The translations under genes were made by a program, and so were the position numbers. A stretch of DNA of 64,000 bases from Pseudomonas sp. FP2309 (GTDB lineage: Bacteria > Pseudomonadota > Gammaproteobacteria > Pseudomonadales > Pseudomonadaceae). Below are positions 17,499 to 27,685 of this stretch, in pieces (within the stretch, counting starts at the first letter, position 1; every line of letters starts with the position of its first letter). The notes beneath the pieces were generated by a model that was not told the DNA's origin, searched no databases, and worked only from the letters and a program-made list of their open reading frames with translations. Location: assembly GCF_030687575.1 (NCBI RefSeq), contig NZ_CP117439.1:682001-746000 (forward strand), written 5' to 3'.

Positions 17499-19106
17499 TT
17501 AGTGGCGGAAATGGCGCATACCGGTGAAGACCATCGCGATGCCTGCCTCATCAGCCGCGGCAATCACTTCTGCGTCGCGCATCGAACCGCCCGGTTGGAT
17601 CACGGCGGTCACGCCGGCCTTGGCGGCGTTGTCCAGGCCATCACGGAACGGGAAGAACGCGTCGGATGCCATCACCGAACCCACAACCTGCAGACCGGCG
17701 TGCTCAGCCTTGATCGCGGCGATACGCGCCGAGTTCACGCGGCTCATCTGGCCGGCGCCAACACCGATGGTCTGGCGGTTCTTGGCGTAGACGATGGCGT
17801 TGGACTTAACGTACTTGGCCACTTTCCAGGCGAAGATCAGGTCGTTGATCTCTTGCTCGGTCGGTGCGCGTTTGGTGACCACTTTCAGGTCTTCGCTGCC
17901 GATCATGCCGATGTCGCGGCTCTGTACCAGCAAGCCGCCATTGACGCGCTTGTAGTCCCAGGCAGCGGCGCGTTCCGCCGACCATTCGCCACAGGCCAGC
18001 AGGCGCACATTGGCCTTGGCGGCAACGATGGCGCGGGCTTCTTCACTGACGCTTGGTGCAATGATCACCTCAACGAATTGACGGTCGACGATGGCCTTGG
18101 CGGTCTCGGCGTCTAGTTCACGGTTGAAGGCGATGATGCCGCCGAAGGCCGATTCGGTATCGGTGGCGTAGGCCAGTTCGTAGGCTTGGCGAATGCCGCC
18201 TTCAGCGTCCGGGCTCACCGCCACGCCGCATGGATTGGCGTGCTTGACGATTACGCAGGCCGGTTTGACGAAGCTTTTCACGCATTCCAGCGCGGCGTCG
18301 GTGTCGGCCACGTTGTTGTAGGACAGCTCCTTGCCTTGCAGTTGGGTCGCGGTGGCGATCCCGACTTCGGCCGGCTTGGCTTCCACGTAGAACGCCGCGC
18401 TCTGGTGCGGGTTCTCGCCGTAGCGCATTTCCTGCGCCTTGATGAACTGGCTGTTGAAGGTGCGCGGGAACTGGCTGCGGCCTTCAGTGCTCAGGGTGTC
18501 GGCGGCCTGGTTCACGGTGCCCATGTAGTTGGCGATCATGCCGTCGTAGGCGGCGGTGTGTTCGAACGCCTTGAGCATCAGGTCAAAACGCTGGGCGTAG
18601 GTCAGGCCACCGGCTTTCAGGCTTTCGAGCACCTGGGCGTAGTCGCTGGCGTTGACCACGATGGCCACGTCTTTATGGTTCTTGGCCGCCGAGCGCACCA
18701 TGGTCGGGCCGCCGATGTCGATGTTTTCGATGGCGGTCGGCAGGTCGCAGCCTGGCTTGTTGATGGTGGCTTCGAAGGGGTAGAGGTTAACGGCCACCAG
18801 GTCGATCGGCTTGATGCCGTGCTCGGCCATGATGGTGTCGTCGATACCGCGACGGCCGAGGATGCCGCCGTGGATTTTCGGGTGCAGGGTCTTGACCCGA
18901 CCGTCCATCATTTCCGCGAAACCGGTGTAGTCCGCGACTTCTACTGCGGCCACGCCGTTGTCCTGCAGCAGTTTGAAGGTCCCGCCCGTGGAGAGAATTT
19001 CCACGCCCAGGGCTTCCAGCTCCCGGGCAAATTCGAGGATGCCGGTCTTGTCGGAGACGCTGATCAAGGCGCGGCGGATCGGCAGGCGGGTAGTCTGGTC
19101 GGTCAT
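17499..19106 (-). CDS. purH: Bifunctional AICAR formyltransferase / IMP cyclohydrolase
   Basis: A 535-residue enzyme catalysing the last two steps to IMP. The IMP cyclohydrolase (MGS-like) domain fills about residues 1-200, with [31 protein letters not shown] and [18 protein letters not shown]. The formyltransferase domain follows, with [25 protein letters not shown], and a C-terminal [24 protein letters not shown] 19106 has GGAA 6 bases upstream and gives the usual length; earlier in-frame starts would add only 4-11 residues. Confidence 0.96.
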   Translation of the reverse strand: MTDQTTRLPIRRALISVSDKTGILEFARELEALGVEILSTGGTFKLLQDNGVAAVEVADYTGFAEMMDGRVKTLHPKIHGGILGRRGIDDTIMAEHGIKPIDLVAVNLYPFEATINKPGCDLPTAIENIDIGGPTMVRSAAKNHKDVAIVVNASDYAQVLESLKAGGLTYAQRFDLMLKAFEHTAAYDGMIANYMGTVNQAADTLSTEGRSQFPRTFNSQFIKAQEMRYGENPHQSAAFYVEAKPAEVGIATATQLQGKELSYNNVADTDAALECVKSFVKPACVIVKHANPCGVAVSPDAEGGIRQAYELAYATDTESAFGGIIAFNRELDAETAKAIVDRQFVEVIIAPSVSEEARAIVAAKANVRLLACGEWSAERAAAWDYKRVNGGLLVQSRDIGMIGSEDLKVVTKRAPTEQEINDLIFAWKVAKYVKSNAIVYAKNRQTIGVGAGQMSRVNSARIAAIKAEHAGLQVVGSVMASDAFFPFRDGLDNAAKAGVTAVIQPGGSMRDAEVIAAADEAGIAMVFTGMRHFRH

Positions 19107-19137
19107 TTCAATTTCCATCAAAAGCAAAGGAGTCAGC

Positions 19138-19170
19138 AAAAAAGGCGACCGGTTTTACGCGGGCGCCTTT
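19138..19170 (-). terminator. Terminator after dusB-fis
   Basis: On the minus strand AGGCGCCCGCG and CCGGTCGCCT form an imperfect stem around TAAAA, followed by a run of six Ts (positions 19138-19143 read in reverse). It lies 18 bases past the fis stop and just upstream of purH. Confidence 0.7.
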
Positions 19171-19187
19171 CTGGTTTGATTGAATGC

Positions 19188-19508
19188 TTACAGCAAATCG
19201 TATTGCTTGAGCTTTTTGCGCAAGGTGCCACGGTTGAGGCCCAGCAGCTCACTGGCTTTGGTCTGGTTGCCCTTGACGTAGTTCATCACGCTTTCGAGCA
19301 AGGGCGCTTCGACTTCGGAGAGCACCAGGTTGTACACGTCCGTGACGGAAGCACCCTCAAGGTGGGCGAAATAATTGTGCAGCGCCTTCTCGACACTCCC
19401 GCGAAGGGTCTGGCCTTCTTCGCTCGGCGTGTTGAGGTGCTGTTTCAAATTGATGTTGTCGCTCACGGGTGTTGTTCCACTCACTAAAGTCTCGGTCATC
19501 ATCGTCAT
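19188..19508 (-). CDS. fis: DNA-binding protein Fis
   Basis: A 106-residue nucleoid protein that bends DNA and tunes transcription with growth. The C-terminal helix-turn-helix is intact ([20 protein letters not shown]), preceded by the dimer helices ([10 protein letters not shown]). Residues 1-25 are variable, as usual in Pseudomonas. Its ATG overlaps the dusB stop (ATGA, 19505-19508), the dusB-fis arrangement conserved through gammaproteobacteria. M4 is an alternative start. Confidence 0.95.
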   Translation of the reverse strand: MTMMTETLVSGTTPVSDNINLKQHLNTPSEEGQTLRGSVEKALHNYFAHLEGASVTDVYNLVLSEVEAPLLESVMNYVKGNQTKASELLGLNRGTLRKKLKQYDLL

Positions 19509-20518
19509 GCGGCCACCCCTTTTCCGTCCCCTGCTCTCAGGCTCTTGTCTCGTTCGGCAAAAAACTCTCGAACGGCGGTGACCTGTGCTTGCGTTTCATC
19601 CAAACGATTGAAGCCGGCGCGAAACTCCCTGGCGCCCGGCAGGGTTGCGAGATACCAACCCACATGCTTACGAGCGATGCGCACGCCCATCACATCGCCA
19701 TAGAAGGTGTGAAGGGCAGCCAGATGCTCTAGCAGAATACGTTCCACCTCGACCAGCTCCGGCGCCGGCATCACGTCGCCGGTACGCAAAAAGTGTTCGA
19801 TCTCACGGAAAATCCACGGCCGCCCTTGGGCGGCCCGGCCAATCAACAAACCATCGGCACCGGTTGCGTGCAGCACGCGCCGGGCTTTCTCGGCTGAGTC
19901 GATATCGCCATTGGCAAAGACCGGCATCGAAACCGCCTGCTTGATCGCGGCAATGGTGTCGTACTCGGCTTCACCGGTGTACAGATCGGCGCGGGTGCGG
20001 CCATGCACCGCCAGCGCTGTGATGCCTGCCTGTTCGGCGATCTTCGCCACCGTCAGGCCATTCTTGTTGTCCCGGTCCCAACCGGTCCGAATCTTCAGGG
20101 TCACCGGCACATCCACTGCGGCGACAACGGCCTGCAGGATCTCGGCAACCAACTGCTCATCTTTCAACAGGGCGGAACCGGCGGCCTTGTTGCAGACCTT
20201 CTTGGCCGGGCAGCCCATGTTGATGTCGATGATCTGTGCGCCCAACTCCACGTTGGCTCGGGCCGCATCCGCCAGCATCTGCGCATCACCACCGGCGATC
20301 TGTACCGAGCGGGGCTCGGGATCACCTTCGTGGATCATGCGCATCCGCGATTTGCGGGTGTTCCACAAGCTCATGTCGCTGGTGACCATTTCCGAGACTA
20401 CAAGACCCGCGCCCAAACGTTTGCAGAGCTGACGAAAGGGCTGATCGGTGACGCCCGCCATCGGGGCGAGAATCAAGCCGTTGTGCAATGTATATGGGCC
20501 GATGCGTACCGCCGACAT
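19505..20518 (-). CDS. dusB: tRNA-dihydrouridine synthase B
   Basis: A 337-residue flavoenzyme that reduces uridine to dihydrouridine in the tRNA D-loop. The TIM-barrel motifs are [15 protein letters not shown] at the start, [20 protein letters not shown] with the catalytic Cys, [12 protein letters not shown] and [16 protein letters not shown], then [12 protein letters not shown] and [14 protein letters not shown]. The start is ATG 20518 with GGGAAG upstream. It is translationally coupled to fis. Confidence 0.95.
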   Translation of the reverse strand: MSAVRIGPYTLHNGLILAPMAGVTDQPFRQLCKRLGAGLVVSEMVTSDMSLWNTRKSRMRMIHEGDPEPRSVQIAGGDAQMLADAARANVELGAQIIDINMGCPAKKVCNKAAGSALLKDEQLVAEILQAVVAAVDVPVTLKIRTGWDRDNKNGLTVAKIAEQAGITALAVHGRTRADLYTGEAEYDTIAAIKQAVSMPVFANGDIDSAEKARRVLHATGADGLLIGRAAQGRPWIFREIEHFLRTGDVMPAPELVEVERILLEHLAALHTFYGDVMGVRIARKHVGWYLATLPGAREFRAGFNRLDETQAQVTAVREFFAERDKSLRAGDGKGVAA

Positions 20519-20703
20519 AGGACTTCCCTGTTGTGGGGCCGGATCATTAGAGTTCGAAAAAGGGTTGGCATGATACCCGCTCTCGATGACTGGATAAAGG
20601 CTGAATTGGATAAAATCTGAACAGTTATTTCTTTATCGCCGCCGGTTTGGTTGGGTGGCGTGGGGTCAATAATCCACCGTCAAGCTTCTGCGCGTGGGTC
20701 GAT

Positions 20704-21957
20704 TCATTCCGGGGAATGGAAGCTCAGGCTGTAATTCACGGCTTTGTTGCCTGGATCGAGGATGTCCAGGGAGATATGAATCGGGGTCTGCGATGGCATT
20801 TCGCTCACACCGGCCAATTCGCCGCTCAGGTATTCGGCGGGTTTGAAGCGACGACTGGCAATCAGGTTGCCATTGAGGTCGGCAAAGCGCAGCTCCAGCA
20901 GGGGGAAGGGCTGGGAGAACGTTGCGCGGTTGTAGATGATGGCATCCACGACCAGCGCTCCGGCGAACTCCGGGTGGCTGCGCACTACCAGGTTGCTGCT
21001 CTTGATGTGGGAGATATCGACCCGCGATGGCACGGTGCAGCCCAGGGTGGGGCACAGTTGCTGGAACCATGGGCGGTAGGCGTCCTGGCGCGCCAGGTCG
21101 TCGAATTGGTAGGCGATGTACTGGGCGGCCAGGCCGGCGGCCGCGATCAGCACCAGCAGGATCCAAATCAGGCGACGGCCCCAGCCCGACGGACGTTTTT
21201 GCGCGTACAGGTGCAAGGGATCGTCTTCGAGGTCCTGCAGCACGTCGTCGTGCACCCCAGGCTCCGGACGCAGGCGTTTGCGACGCGGTTGTGGGCGTTC
21301 TTCGTGTTCCGGCTCATCTGCTGCTAGGGTGAGCGGCGTGAAGGGCGGGTCGCGGTCTTCATCGTCCGGCGCGGCGTGCAACGGCGGTTCGTCGTCAATC
21401 GCGTTGGCGTGCAGCGTCATGGACGGTTCGGTGCGCTGATTGGCCGCAGAGGCTTGAGGCGGTTCAGGTTCGTCTTCGGCGGCGCTGGGGCGCTCCTGCG
21501 GCGGTTCGCTGAACAGGCTGGTGGCCCATTTTTCTTCCTCGGCCTTGACCGTTTCGCGGCTGGCGCTGAGGGTGTCTTCTTTTTGCCGGCGGTCGGCGCC
21601 GGGCTGACGACGCTCCGCGCCCGCCGGCAGGGTGTGCTGAATCTCGCGGCGTTCGAGCTTGGCCAGTTCCTCGTCGAGGTCCAGGTTGTCCAGGTCCAGC
21701 TCTTCGGCGGTCCACTGCTTCTGGCTGATCGCGCGCTGTGGCTCTGGCTCGGGCGTTGCCTGGGGCGTCGGCTCAGTGGCGGCCGGCTGTTCCGGTGCAG
21801 GCGCGTGGGCGCGCTGCTCCAGCAATTGGCGAGCGGCATTGAACACTTGCAGGCATGAGCCGCAGCGCACCACGCCGCGGGCCACACTCAATTGAGCGTG
21901 GTTGACGCGAAAGCGTGCGTGGCAATGCGGGCACTGGGTGACGAAACTGTCGGTCAT
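20704..21957 (-). CDS. DUF3426 / MJ0042 zinc-ribbon membrane protein
   Basis: A 417-residue protein. Residues about 5-40 form a zinc ribbon with CPHCHARFRV and CGSCLQVF (two CxxC pairs). A long Glu/Pro/Arg-rich, probably disordered stretch runs to about 245. One transmembrane helix (LIWILLVLIAAAGLAAQYIA) follows, then a periplasmic DUF3426 domain of beta character to the end. Function is unknown; it is conserved between prmA and dusB in Pseudomonas. ATG 21957 is chosen because the only earlier in-frame start is TTG 21978. It lies 30 bp downstream of prmA on the same strand. Confidence 0.85.
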   Translation of the reverse strand: MTDSFVTQCPHCHARFRVNHAQLSVARGVVRCGSCLQVFNAARQLLEQRAHAPAPEQPAATEPTPQATPEPEPQRAISQKQWTAEELDLDNLDLDEELAKLERREIQHTLPAGAERRQPGADRRQKEDTLSASRETVKAEEEKWATSLFSEPPQERPSAAEDEPEPPQASAANQRTEPSMTLHANAIDDEPPLHAAPDDEDRDPPFTPLTLAADEPEHEERPQPRRKRLRPEPGVHDDVLQDLEDDPLHLYAQKRPSGWGRRLIWILLVLIAAAGLAAQYIAYQFDDLARQDAYRPWFQQLCPTLGCTVPSRVDISHIKSSNLVVRSHPEFAGALVVDAIIYNRATFSQPFPLLELRFADLNGNLIASRRFKPAEYLSGELAGVSEMPSQTPIHISLDILDPGNKAVNYSLSFHSPE

Positions 21958-21987
21958 GCGGCCATCCGATTCAGGCAAGCGCTCATT

Positions 21988-22866
21988 CTAGCGCCGACGT
22001 CCGCTGATGCGTACCCAGCCGTCGCGGTTGGCGATCGGGTCCAGCTCGAAATCCTTGGCATACGCTGCAGCGACGTCTTCGCCCTGCTCGGCAAGGATGC
22101 CCGACAGCGCCAGACGTCCGCCAGGCTTGACCAGGCTCGACAATTGCGGCGCCAACGACACCAGTGGTCCGGCGAGGATGTTCGCCACCAGCACATCGGC
22201 CTGCACCTGAGGCAGGTCCTCAGGCAGGTAGAGTGGGAATTTGCCTTCAGGGATATGGTTGCGCCCGGCGTTATCGCGGGAGGCTTCCAGCGCCTGCACG
22301 TCGATATCGGTGCCCACCGCTTCTTTGGCGCCCAGCAGCAGCGCGGCAATCGCCAGGATCCCTGAACCGCAGCCGAAGTCCAGCACGTGGCTGTCGGTCA
22401 GGTTCTGGCCGTCCAGCCATTCCAGGCACAGCGCGGTGGTGGGGTGGGTGCCGGTACCAAACGCCAGGCCCGGGTCCAGCAGCAGGTTGACCGCGTCGGG
22501 CTCCGGTGCGGCGTGCCAGCTCGGCACGATCCACAGGCGCTGGCCGAAACGCATCGGCTGGAAGTTGTCCATCCAGCTGCGTTCCCAGTCCTGGTCTTCG
22601 ATCACTTCACTGTGATGTTCCGGTAGCGGGCTGCCGGTGAGCAATTCCATGTGGGCCAGGACGGCGGTGGCATCGGTGCCGTCTTCGAACAGGGCCAGCA
22701 GATGGGTGTGGGACCACAACGGCGTGGTATTGAGTTCCGGTTCGAAGATCGGCTGGTCTTCGGCGTCCATGAACGTCACCGATACCGCGCCGACTTCGAG
22801 GAACGCGTCTTCGTAGGTTTCGGCTTGTTCTGGGCTGATGGCGAGACGGACTTGCAGCCAAGGCAT
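21988..22866 (-). CDS. prmA: Ribosomal protein L11 methyltransferase
   Basis: A 292-residue SAM-dependent enzyme trimethylating ribosomal protein L11. The substrate-recognition domain fills residues 1-60, followed by a linker and the methylase core: [20 protein letters not shown] (family hallmark), [20 protein letters not shown] (SAM loop) and [19 protein letters not shown] 22866 has AAAGGTG 7 bases upstream; the ORF extends a further 3 codons to 22875. It is the first gene of the prmA-DUF3426 pair. Confidence 0.95.
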   Translation of the reverse strand: MPWLQVRLAISPEQAETYEDAFLEVGAVSVTFMDAEDQPIFEPELNTTPLWSHTHLLALFEDGTDATAVLAHMELLTGSPLPEHHSEVIEDQDWERSWMDNFQPMRFGQRLWIVPSWHAAPEPDAVNLLLDPGLAFGTGTHPTTALCLEWLDGQNLTDSHVLDFGCGSGILAIAALLLGAKEAVGTDIDVQALEASRDNAGRNHIPEGKFPLYLPEDLPQVQADVLVANILAGPLVSLAPQLSSLVKPGGRLALSGILAEQGEDVAAAYAKDFELDPIANRDGWVRISGRRR

Positions 22867-23029
22867 GGCGGGCACCTTTGAAAAGAATGAGTGTGCAGCG
22901 GGGTGGGGCTGCGAAAGGGCGCAAGTTTACGCCAGCGGCGGGCAGAAGACGACAGACACAGAGCAAATGTGGCAGGGGGCAAGCGCCCTCCCGCATTTGA
23001 TCTGTGTACACCTTCAAAACACAGGGCCC

Positions 23030-23060
23030 GGAAACAACAAAACCGCCCGAAGGCGGCTCT
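23030..23060 (-). terminator. Terminator after accC
   Basis: On the minus strand GAGCCGCC-TTCG-GGCGGT forms a tight UUCG-capped stem followed by TTTGTTG. It sits 15 bases past the accC stop and ends the aroQ-accB-accC transcript. Confidence 0.8.
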
Positions 23061-23074
23061 GTTGGGTGGAGCAC

Positions 23075-24436
23075 TTACTGGTTGGCCAGCTTGTGTTCCA
23101 GGTAGTGAATGTTCACACCACCTTCGCAGAAGCCTTCATCACGAACCAGATCCCGGTGCAGCGGGATGTTGGTCTTGATGCCGTCGACCACGATTTCGTC
23201 CAGGGCATTACGCATACGGGCCATGGCCTCGTCGCGGGTGGCACCCCAGGTGATCAGCTTGCCGATCAGCGAGTCGTAGTTGGACGGAACCTTGTAGCCG
23301 CTGTACAGGTGCGAATCCACACGTACGCCGTTGCCGCCTGGCGCATGGAAATGCTTGACCAGGCCAGGGCTTGGGATAAAGGTTTTCGGGTCTTCGGCGT
23401 TGATACGGCACTCCAGGGAGTGGCCGTGCATCTTCACGTCGTCCTGGGTGAAGGACAGCACGTTGCCAGCGGCGATGCTGAGCATTTCCTTGACGATGTC
23501 GATACCGGTGACCATCTCCGACACCGGGTGCTCTACCTGCACGCGAGTGTTCATCTCGATGAAGTAGAAACGACCGTTTTCGTAGAGGAACTCGAAGGTG
23601 CCGGCGCCACGGTAGTTGATGTCGATGCACGCCTTGACGCAGCGAGCCAGCACTTCCTGCCGGGCTTTTTCATCCAGGCCCGGAGCCGGTGCTTCTTCCA
23701 GCACCTTCTGGTGACGGCGTTGCAGCGAGCAATCGCGATCGCCCAGGTGGATGGCGTGGCCCTGGCCGTCGGACAGTACCTGCACTTCCACGTGACGTGG
23801 GTTGGTCAGGTACTTCTCCAGGTAGACCATCGGGTTGCCGAACCAGGCGCCCGCTTCGGAGCGGGTCTGCTTGGCGGCTTCGATCAGGTCTTCTTCCTTG
23901 TGCACCACGCGCATGCCGCGACCACCACCGCCACCGGCGGCCTTGATGATCACCGGGTAACCGACTTCGCGACCGATGCGCAGAGCGGTTTCTTCGTCTT
24001 CAGGCAGTGGGCCGTCGGAGCCTGGAACGGTCGGCACGCCGGCCGCGATCATGGCGTCCTTGGCCGATACCTTGTCGCCCATCAGGCGAATGGTTTCGGC
24101 TTTCGGGCCAATGAAGGCAAACCCGGATTTTTCCACCTGTTCGGCGAAGTCGGCGTTTTCCGCGAGGAAGCCGTAGCCGGGGTGGATGCCATCAGCGCCG
24201 GTCACTTCAGCGGCCGCGATGATGTTCGAGACTTTCAGGTACGAGTTCGTGGCCAGTGGCGGGCCGATGCAGATGCTTTCGTCCGCCAGTTTCACGTGCA
24301 TCAATTCGGTATCGGCCGTCGAGTAAACAGCGACGGTCTTGATGCCCTCTTCCTTACAGGCGCGCAGGATACGCAGCGCGATCTCGCCGCGGTTGGCGAT
24401 CAGGACTTTTTGCAGTTTCTTCGCAGGTTTCAACAT
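23075..24436 (-). CDS. accC: Acetyl-CoA carboxylase, biotin carboxylase subunit
   Basis: A 453-residue enzyme that carboxylates biotin on AccB with ATP and bicarbonate, the first step of fatty-acid synthesis. Motifs are [33 protein letters not shown], the ATP-grasp [50 protein letters not shown] and HYLEHKL near the end. ATG 24436 has GGAG 8 bases upstream; the ORF reaches 7 codons further but without a ribosome site. It follows accB by 17 bp. Confidence 0.96.
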   Translation of the reverse strand: MLKPAKKLQKVLIANRGEIALRILRACKEEGIKTVAVYSTADTELMHVKLADESICIGPPLATNSYLKVSNIIAAAEVTGADGIHPGYGFLAENADFAEQVEKSGFAFIGPKAETIRLMGDKVSAKDAMIAAGVPTVPGSDGPLPEDEETALRIGREVGYPVIIKAAGGGGGRGMRVVHKEEDLIEAAKQTRSEAGAWFGNPMVYLEKYLTNPRHVEVQVLSDGQGHAIHLGDRDCSLQRRHQKVLEEAPAPGLDEKARQEVLARCVKACIDINYRGAGTFEFLYENGRFYFIEMNTRVQVEHPVSEMVTGIDIVKEMLSIAAGNVLSFTQDDVKMHGHSLECRINAEDPKTFIPSPGLVKHFHAPGGNGVRVDSHLYSGYKVPSNYDSLIGKLITWGATRDEAMARMRNALDEIVVDGIKTNIPLHRDLVRDEGFCEGGVNIHYLEHKLANQ

Positions 24437-24453
24437 CGAAGGCGCTCCGCGGT

Positions 24454-24912
24454 TCAAACGATGGTGAACAGCGGCTGGTCGTACTCAACCGGCTGACCGT
24501 TTTCTACCAGGATGGATTCGATGACGCCGGCTTTTTCGGCAGTGATGTGGTTCATCATCTTCATCGCTTCAACGATGCAGATGGTGTCGCCCACTTTCAC
24601 GGTCTTGCCGACTTCAACGAAGGCTGGCGAAGTCGGTGCCGGGGTGCGGTAGAAGGTACCGACCATTGGCGACTTGACCACGAAACCGTTCAGCGCAGGC
24701 GCGGCTGGGGCAGCAGGAGCGGCGGCGGCAGGCGCGGCAGCTGGAGCAGCAGCTGGAGCCGGTGCTTGCATCTGCGGTGCGTAGAACTGTTGTGCCGGGG
24801 TCTTGCTGTGACGGCTGATCCGTACGGACTCTTCGCCTTCCTTGATTTCCAGCTCGTCGATACCGGATTCTTCCAGCAGTTCGATCAATTTCTTAACTTT
24901 ACGGATATCCAT
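24454..24912 (-). CDS. accB: Biotin carboxyl carrier protein of acetyl-CoA carboxylase
   Basis: A 152-residue carrier. The N-terminal helical part ([20 protein letters not shown]) is followed by an Ala/Pro-rich flexible linker (about residues 46-76) and the biotinyl domain with the [12 protein letters not shown] motif, whose Lys carries biotin. It ends in [11 protein letters not shown]. The start is ATG 24912 with GGGAG upstream. It lies between aroQ and accC on one transcript. Confidence 0.97.
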   Translation of the reverse strand: MDIRKVKKLIELLEESGIDELEIKEGEESVRISRHSKTPAQQFYAPQMQAPAPAAAPAAAPAAAAPAAPAAPALNGFVVKSPMVGTFYRTPAPTSPAFVEVGKTVKVGDTICIVEAMKMMNHITAEKAGVIESILVENGQPVEYDQPLFTIV

Positions 24913-24936
24913 GAATCATCAACTCCCAAGGGTCGG

Positions 24937-25392
24937 TCAGGGGCGTTTAGCCTGTTCTTCAACGTGTTCCAGGGCGGCCTCCAGGGCCAGTCGGTAACCG
25001 CTGGCGCCAAGGCCGCAGATCACTCCTACCGCTACGTCGGAGAAGTAAGAGTGATGGCGGAAAGCTTCGCGTTTGTGCACGTTCGATAAATGCACTTCGA
25101 TGAATGGGATGCTCACCGCCAGCAGCGCGTCACGTAATGCAACACTTGTATGCGTAAAAGCGGCGGGATTGATCAGGATAAAGTCCACGCCTTCGCCGCG
25201 CGCGGCATGGATGCGATCAATCAGTTCGTACTCGGCATTGCTTTGCAGGTAGAGCAAATGGTGGCCGGCTTCACGCGCCCGTCGTTCCAGGTCGAGGTTG
25301 ATCTGGTCCAGGGTTACCGCCCCGTAGACGCCCGGTTCGCGGGTGCCAAGCAGGTTCAGGTTGGGTCCGTGAAGAACCAGTAAGGTCGCCAT
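24937..25392 (-). CDS. aroQ: Type II 3-dehydroquinate dehydratase
   Basis: A 151-residue dodecameric-type enzyme dehydrating 3-dehydroquinate in the shikimate pathway. [20 protein letters not shown] carries the flexible-lid Arg and catalytic Tyr. [20 protein letters not shown] and [20 protein letters not shown] complete the active site. ATG 25392 has AAGGAA upstream. It starts the aroQ-accB-accC operon; the 24-bp gap to accB shows no terminator. Confidence 0.96.
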   Translation of the reverse strand: MATLLVLHGPNLNLLGTREPGVYGAVTLDQINLDLERRAREAGHHLLYLQSNAEYELIDRIHAARGEGVDFILINPAAFTHTSVALRDALLAVSIPFIEVHLSNVHKREAFRHHSYFSDVAVGVICGLGASGYRLALEAALEHVEEQAKRP

Positions 25393-25578
25393 CGGCTGTT
25401 CCTTGTTATTGGTGGGAGTACGGCAGAACCCGGCGACTATGCCGCAAAGCCTTTGTGACTGTCCAGTTCTATGCAGTAGGCAGCACGATTAGCGAGGATT
25501 GCGCGAAATTTGTGACCGGGGCCAGTGATCCGGTCATTGATTGTCCGGTTCTGAAATGTTGGGGTGGGTGCACTCACG

Positions 25579-25623
25579 AATGCAGCGGGTCAGCCATTGC
25601 GCCCCTCACTGATCCGCTGCATT
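25579..25623. other. Inverted repeat in the aroQ-ctpL gap
   Basis: AATGCAGCGGGTCAG (25579-25593) pairs with CTGATCCGCTGCATT (25609-25623), 14 of 15 bases, around a 15-base loop. It lies just past the chemoreceptor stop, without a T-run. The rest of the gap (25393-25670) must hold the aroQ promoter and has no ORF that looks real; a smaller inverted TGACCGG/CCGGTCA pair lies near 25512-25536. Confidence 0.5.
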
Positions 25624-25670
25624 CGAGCGCAAGCCCGCACATTTTGATCGTCCCATGGGTGGCGATCGCG

Positions 25671-27644
25671 TCAGACGCGGAAGGCCTGCACCGCCGTGTT
25701 GAGCTGCCCACCCAGCACCAGCAGGCGCTCGCCCTGGCTGCGGCCCTGGCCGATGCGCAGCAAGTTGTCCTCACCCAGTTGGTGGATGCGCTCACTGTTA
25801 TCGCGAATTTCGCTGACGGCGCCACTTTGCTGCGCCGTGACATCGGCAATCCGCACGGCGGTGTCGGCAATGGTCTGGATCGCCCCGACGATTTCATCCA
25901 GCGCGCCGTCCGCCGCTTGCGCCTGCTGAGCGGTGGCTTCGGCGTGTTCGACCTGGGCGCGCATGCCTTCCACAGACCGGTGGGCAGCGCTTTGCAGGTT
26001 GCTGATCAAACCCTGGATTTCGGCGGTGGCGCCCGCGGTGCGCTGGGCCAGGGTGCGTACTTCGTCGGCGACCACGGCAAAGCCACGCCCGGCTTCACCG
26101 GCGCGGGCGGCCTCGATGGCAGCGTTGAGTGCCAGCAGGTTGGTCTGGTCGGCAATCGAGCGAATCACCGTAAGAACGCCGCCGATGGTGGCGGACTCTT
26201 CGGCGAGTTTTTCGATCATCTGCGCATTTTGCTGCACCTCACCTACCAACGCATGCAGGCCGGTGAGGCTCAGGCCGATCACCCGTTGGCCTTGCTCGAC
26301 CGCCTGGCCCGCGCTGCGGCTGGCGCCGGCGGCCTGGCTGGCATCGCCAGCCACTTGCTGGATGGTGGCTTCCAGTTCGCCCAGGGAGTCGCGTATCTGC
26401 GCCGTGTCTGCGGCCTGGCGTCCGGCACCATCGTGCAGGCCGCTGCTCAGTTCGGCGAGGGCGCGGCTGCTGCCGGCCACTTCCTGCGCATTGCCGCGAA
26501 TAGTGCCCACCAAGTCCACCAGATAAGCGCGCAAGCGGTTCAGAGAGGCTTCGATATCGTGCAATTCGCGATTGGTTTTGCCCAGGGCGATCGGCTGGCT
26601 GAAGTCGCCTTCGCCCCAGGTCGACAGCGCTGGCGCCAGGTTGGTCAACACCCGCGCCAGGCGTCGTTGCAGGGTGTCGATCAGCAGCGCAATCAGCAGG
26701 ATCAGGCCGATCATTACAACCTGCATCATGCGCACTTCGCCCTGGATGATGGCGTGTTGGGCGCGCACCACCGGTTCAAGACCGGCGATGGCCTGTTGCA
26801 CGGCGTTTATTTTCAGATGGGTGGCGGCCGCCAGGTCGGCGCGCTTCTGGATCTGTTCGCGGGTGCGCTTGAGTTCAGCGGGGTAGCGGGTCAACAGGCT
26901 GTTGAGTTCGCGCTTGAGGTCAACGCCGGAGTCCTGGACTTCGGCTTTCTCGGTGTTTTCCAGGCCCATCAGCGCGGAAAAATCGTCAGTGTTGGATTCA
27001 GTGCTGGCCTTGACGCCGAGCAATGGCAACGACTCCAGCAAATCGGCCTGGCTGCGGATAGTGCCGACTTCGCGCTCTACATCGTCGGCCAGTTCAGCGC
27101 GACCGCTGCTTACCAATTTGTCGCGGGCCAGGGACAGCTTGCTCAAGTGTTGGGATGCCGCCAGCAGCGGCGGCAGATAACGCGAGGCCTCAGGCGTATT
27201 CACGCCCAGGGCATACCCGCTCAACTGTTCCAGGTTCGCGCCCAGTTCACGCTCGGCTTGCAGCAACAGGGCTTGCGGGTCGCCGGCCAACTTGCCAGCG
27301 GCCAGCAGGTCGGTCTTGCTGAAGGCCTCCAGGTCTGCCAGGCTGGGGCGCAGGTTTTGCGCCAGGTCGGCGGGCAGTTCATCCAAGTGCTGCAGCAGGC
27401 TTTCCAGGCTTTGACTGGCGCTGCTCAAGCGCAGGGCATCGCCACTGGCCAGGTAGTCGTTGATGTTGCGGGCCGCCTGATTCTGGAAGGTCTGCGACAG
27501 CGACAGGTAGCGTTCCATCAGTAAATAGGGGCGTTCCAGCGCGCGTTGCGACCACCACAGTGTGGCCCCAAGTGCGAGGCACACGGCCACCAGAAGAAGG
27601 GTGTTGAGATTGGTCAGCAGCTTCAGGCGCATGCGTGGTTTCAA
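25671..27644 (-). CDS. ctpL: Methyl-accepting chemotaxis protein (CtpL-like)
   Basis: A 657-residue chemoreceptor. There is a first membrane helix (about 9-28), a long helical periplasmic ligand domain (about 30-310), a second membrane helix ([17 protein letters not shown] region, about 312-332), a HAMP-like linker with GEGDFSQPI, and a cytoplasmic signalling domain with the conserved hairpin tip [20 protein letters not shown]. The P. aeruginosa gene at the same place between aroQ/dipZ and gcbA is CtpL, involved in phosphate-starvation taxis; the assignment here rests on position and architecture. There is no pentapeptide tether at the C-terminus. Start at M1 (27644) or M5. Confidence 0.82.
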   Translation of the reverse strand: MKPRMRLKLLTNLNTLLLVAVCLALGATLWWSQRALERPYLLMERYLSLSQTFQNQAARNINDYLASGDALRLSSASQSLESLLQHLDELPADLAQNLRPSLADLEAFSKTDLLAAGKLAGDPQALLLQAERELGANLEQLSGYALGVNTPEASRYLPPLLAASQHLSKLSLARDKLVSSGRAELADDVEREVGTIRSQADLLESLPLLGVKASTESNTDDFSALMGLENTEKAEVQDSGVDLKRELNSLLTRYPAELKRTREQIQKRADLAAATHLKINAVQQAIAGLEPVVRAQHAIIQGEVRMMQVVMIGLILLIALLIDTLQRRLARVLTNLAPALSTWGEGDFSQPIALGKTNRELHDIEASLNRLRAYLVDLVGTIRGNAQEVAGSSRALAELSSGLHDGAGRQAADTAQIRDSLGELEATIQQVAGDASQAAGASRSAGQAVEQGQRVIGLSLTGLHALVGEVQQNAQMIEKLAEESATIGGVLTVIRSIADQTNLLALNAAIEAARAGEAGRGFAVVADEVRTLAQRTAGATAEIQGLISNLQSAAHRSVEGMRAQVEHAEATAQQAQAADGALDEIVGAIQTIADTAVRIADVTAQQSGAVSEIRDNSERIHQLGEDNLLRIGQGRSQGERLLVLGGQLNTAVQAFRV

Positions 27645-27685
27645 CCGACGGCAGAAGATAAGTGCCTGAAGTTATTGCGTTTCTG

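Noticed and set aside
25455..27524. 689-residue open frame opposite the chemoreceptor gene
   Set aside because: The composition (Gln/Gly/Ala-rich, no motifs) is that of the complement of a coiled-coil chemoreceptor gene.
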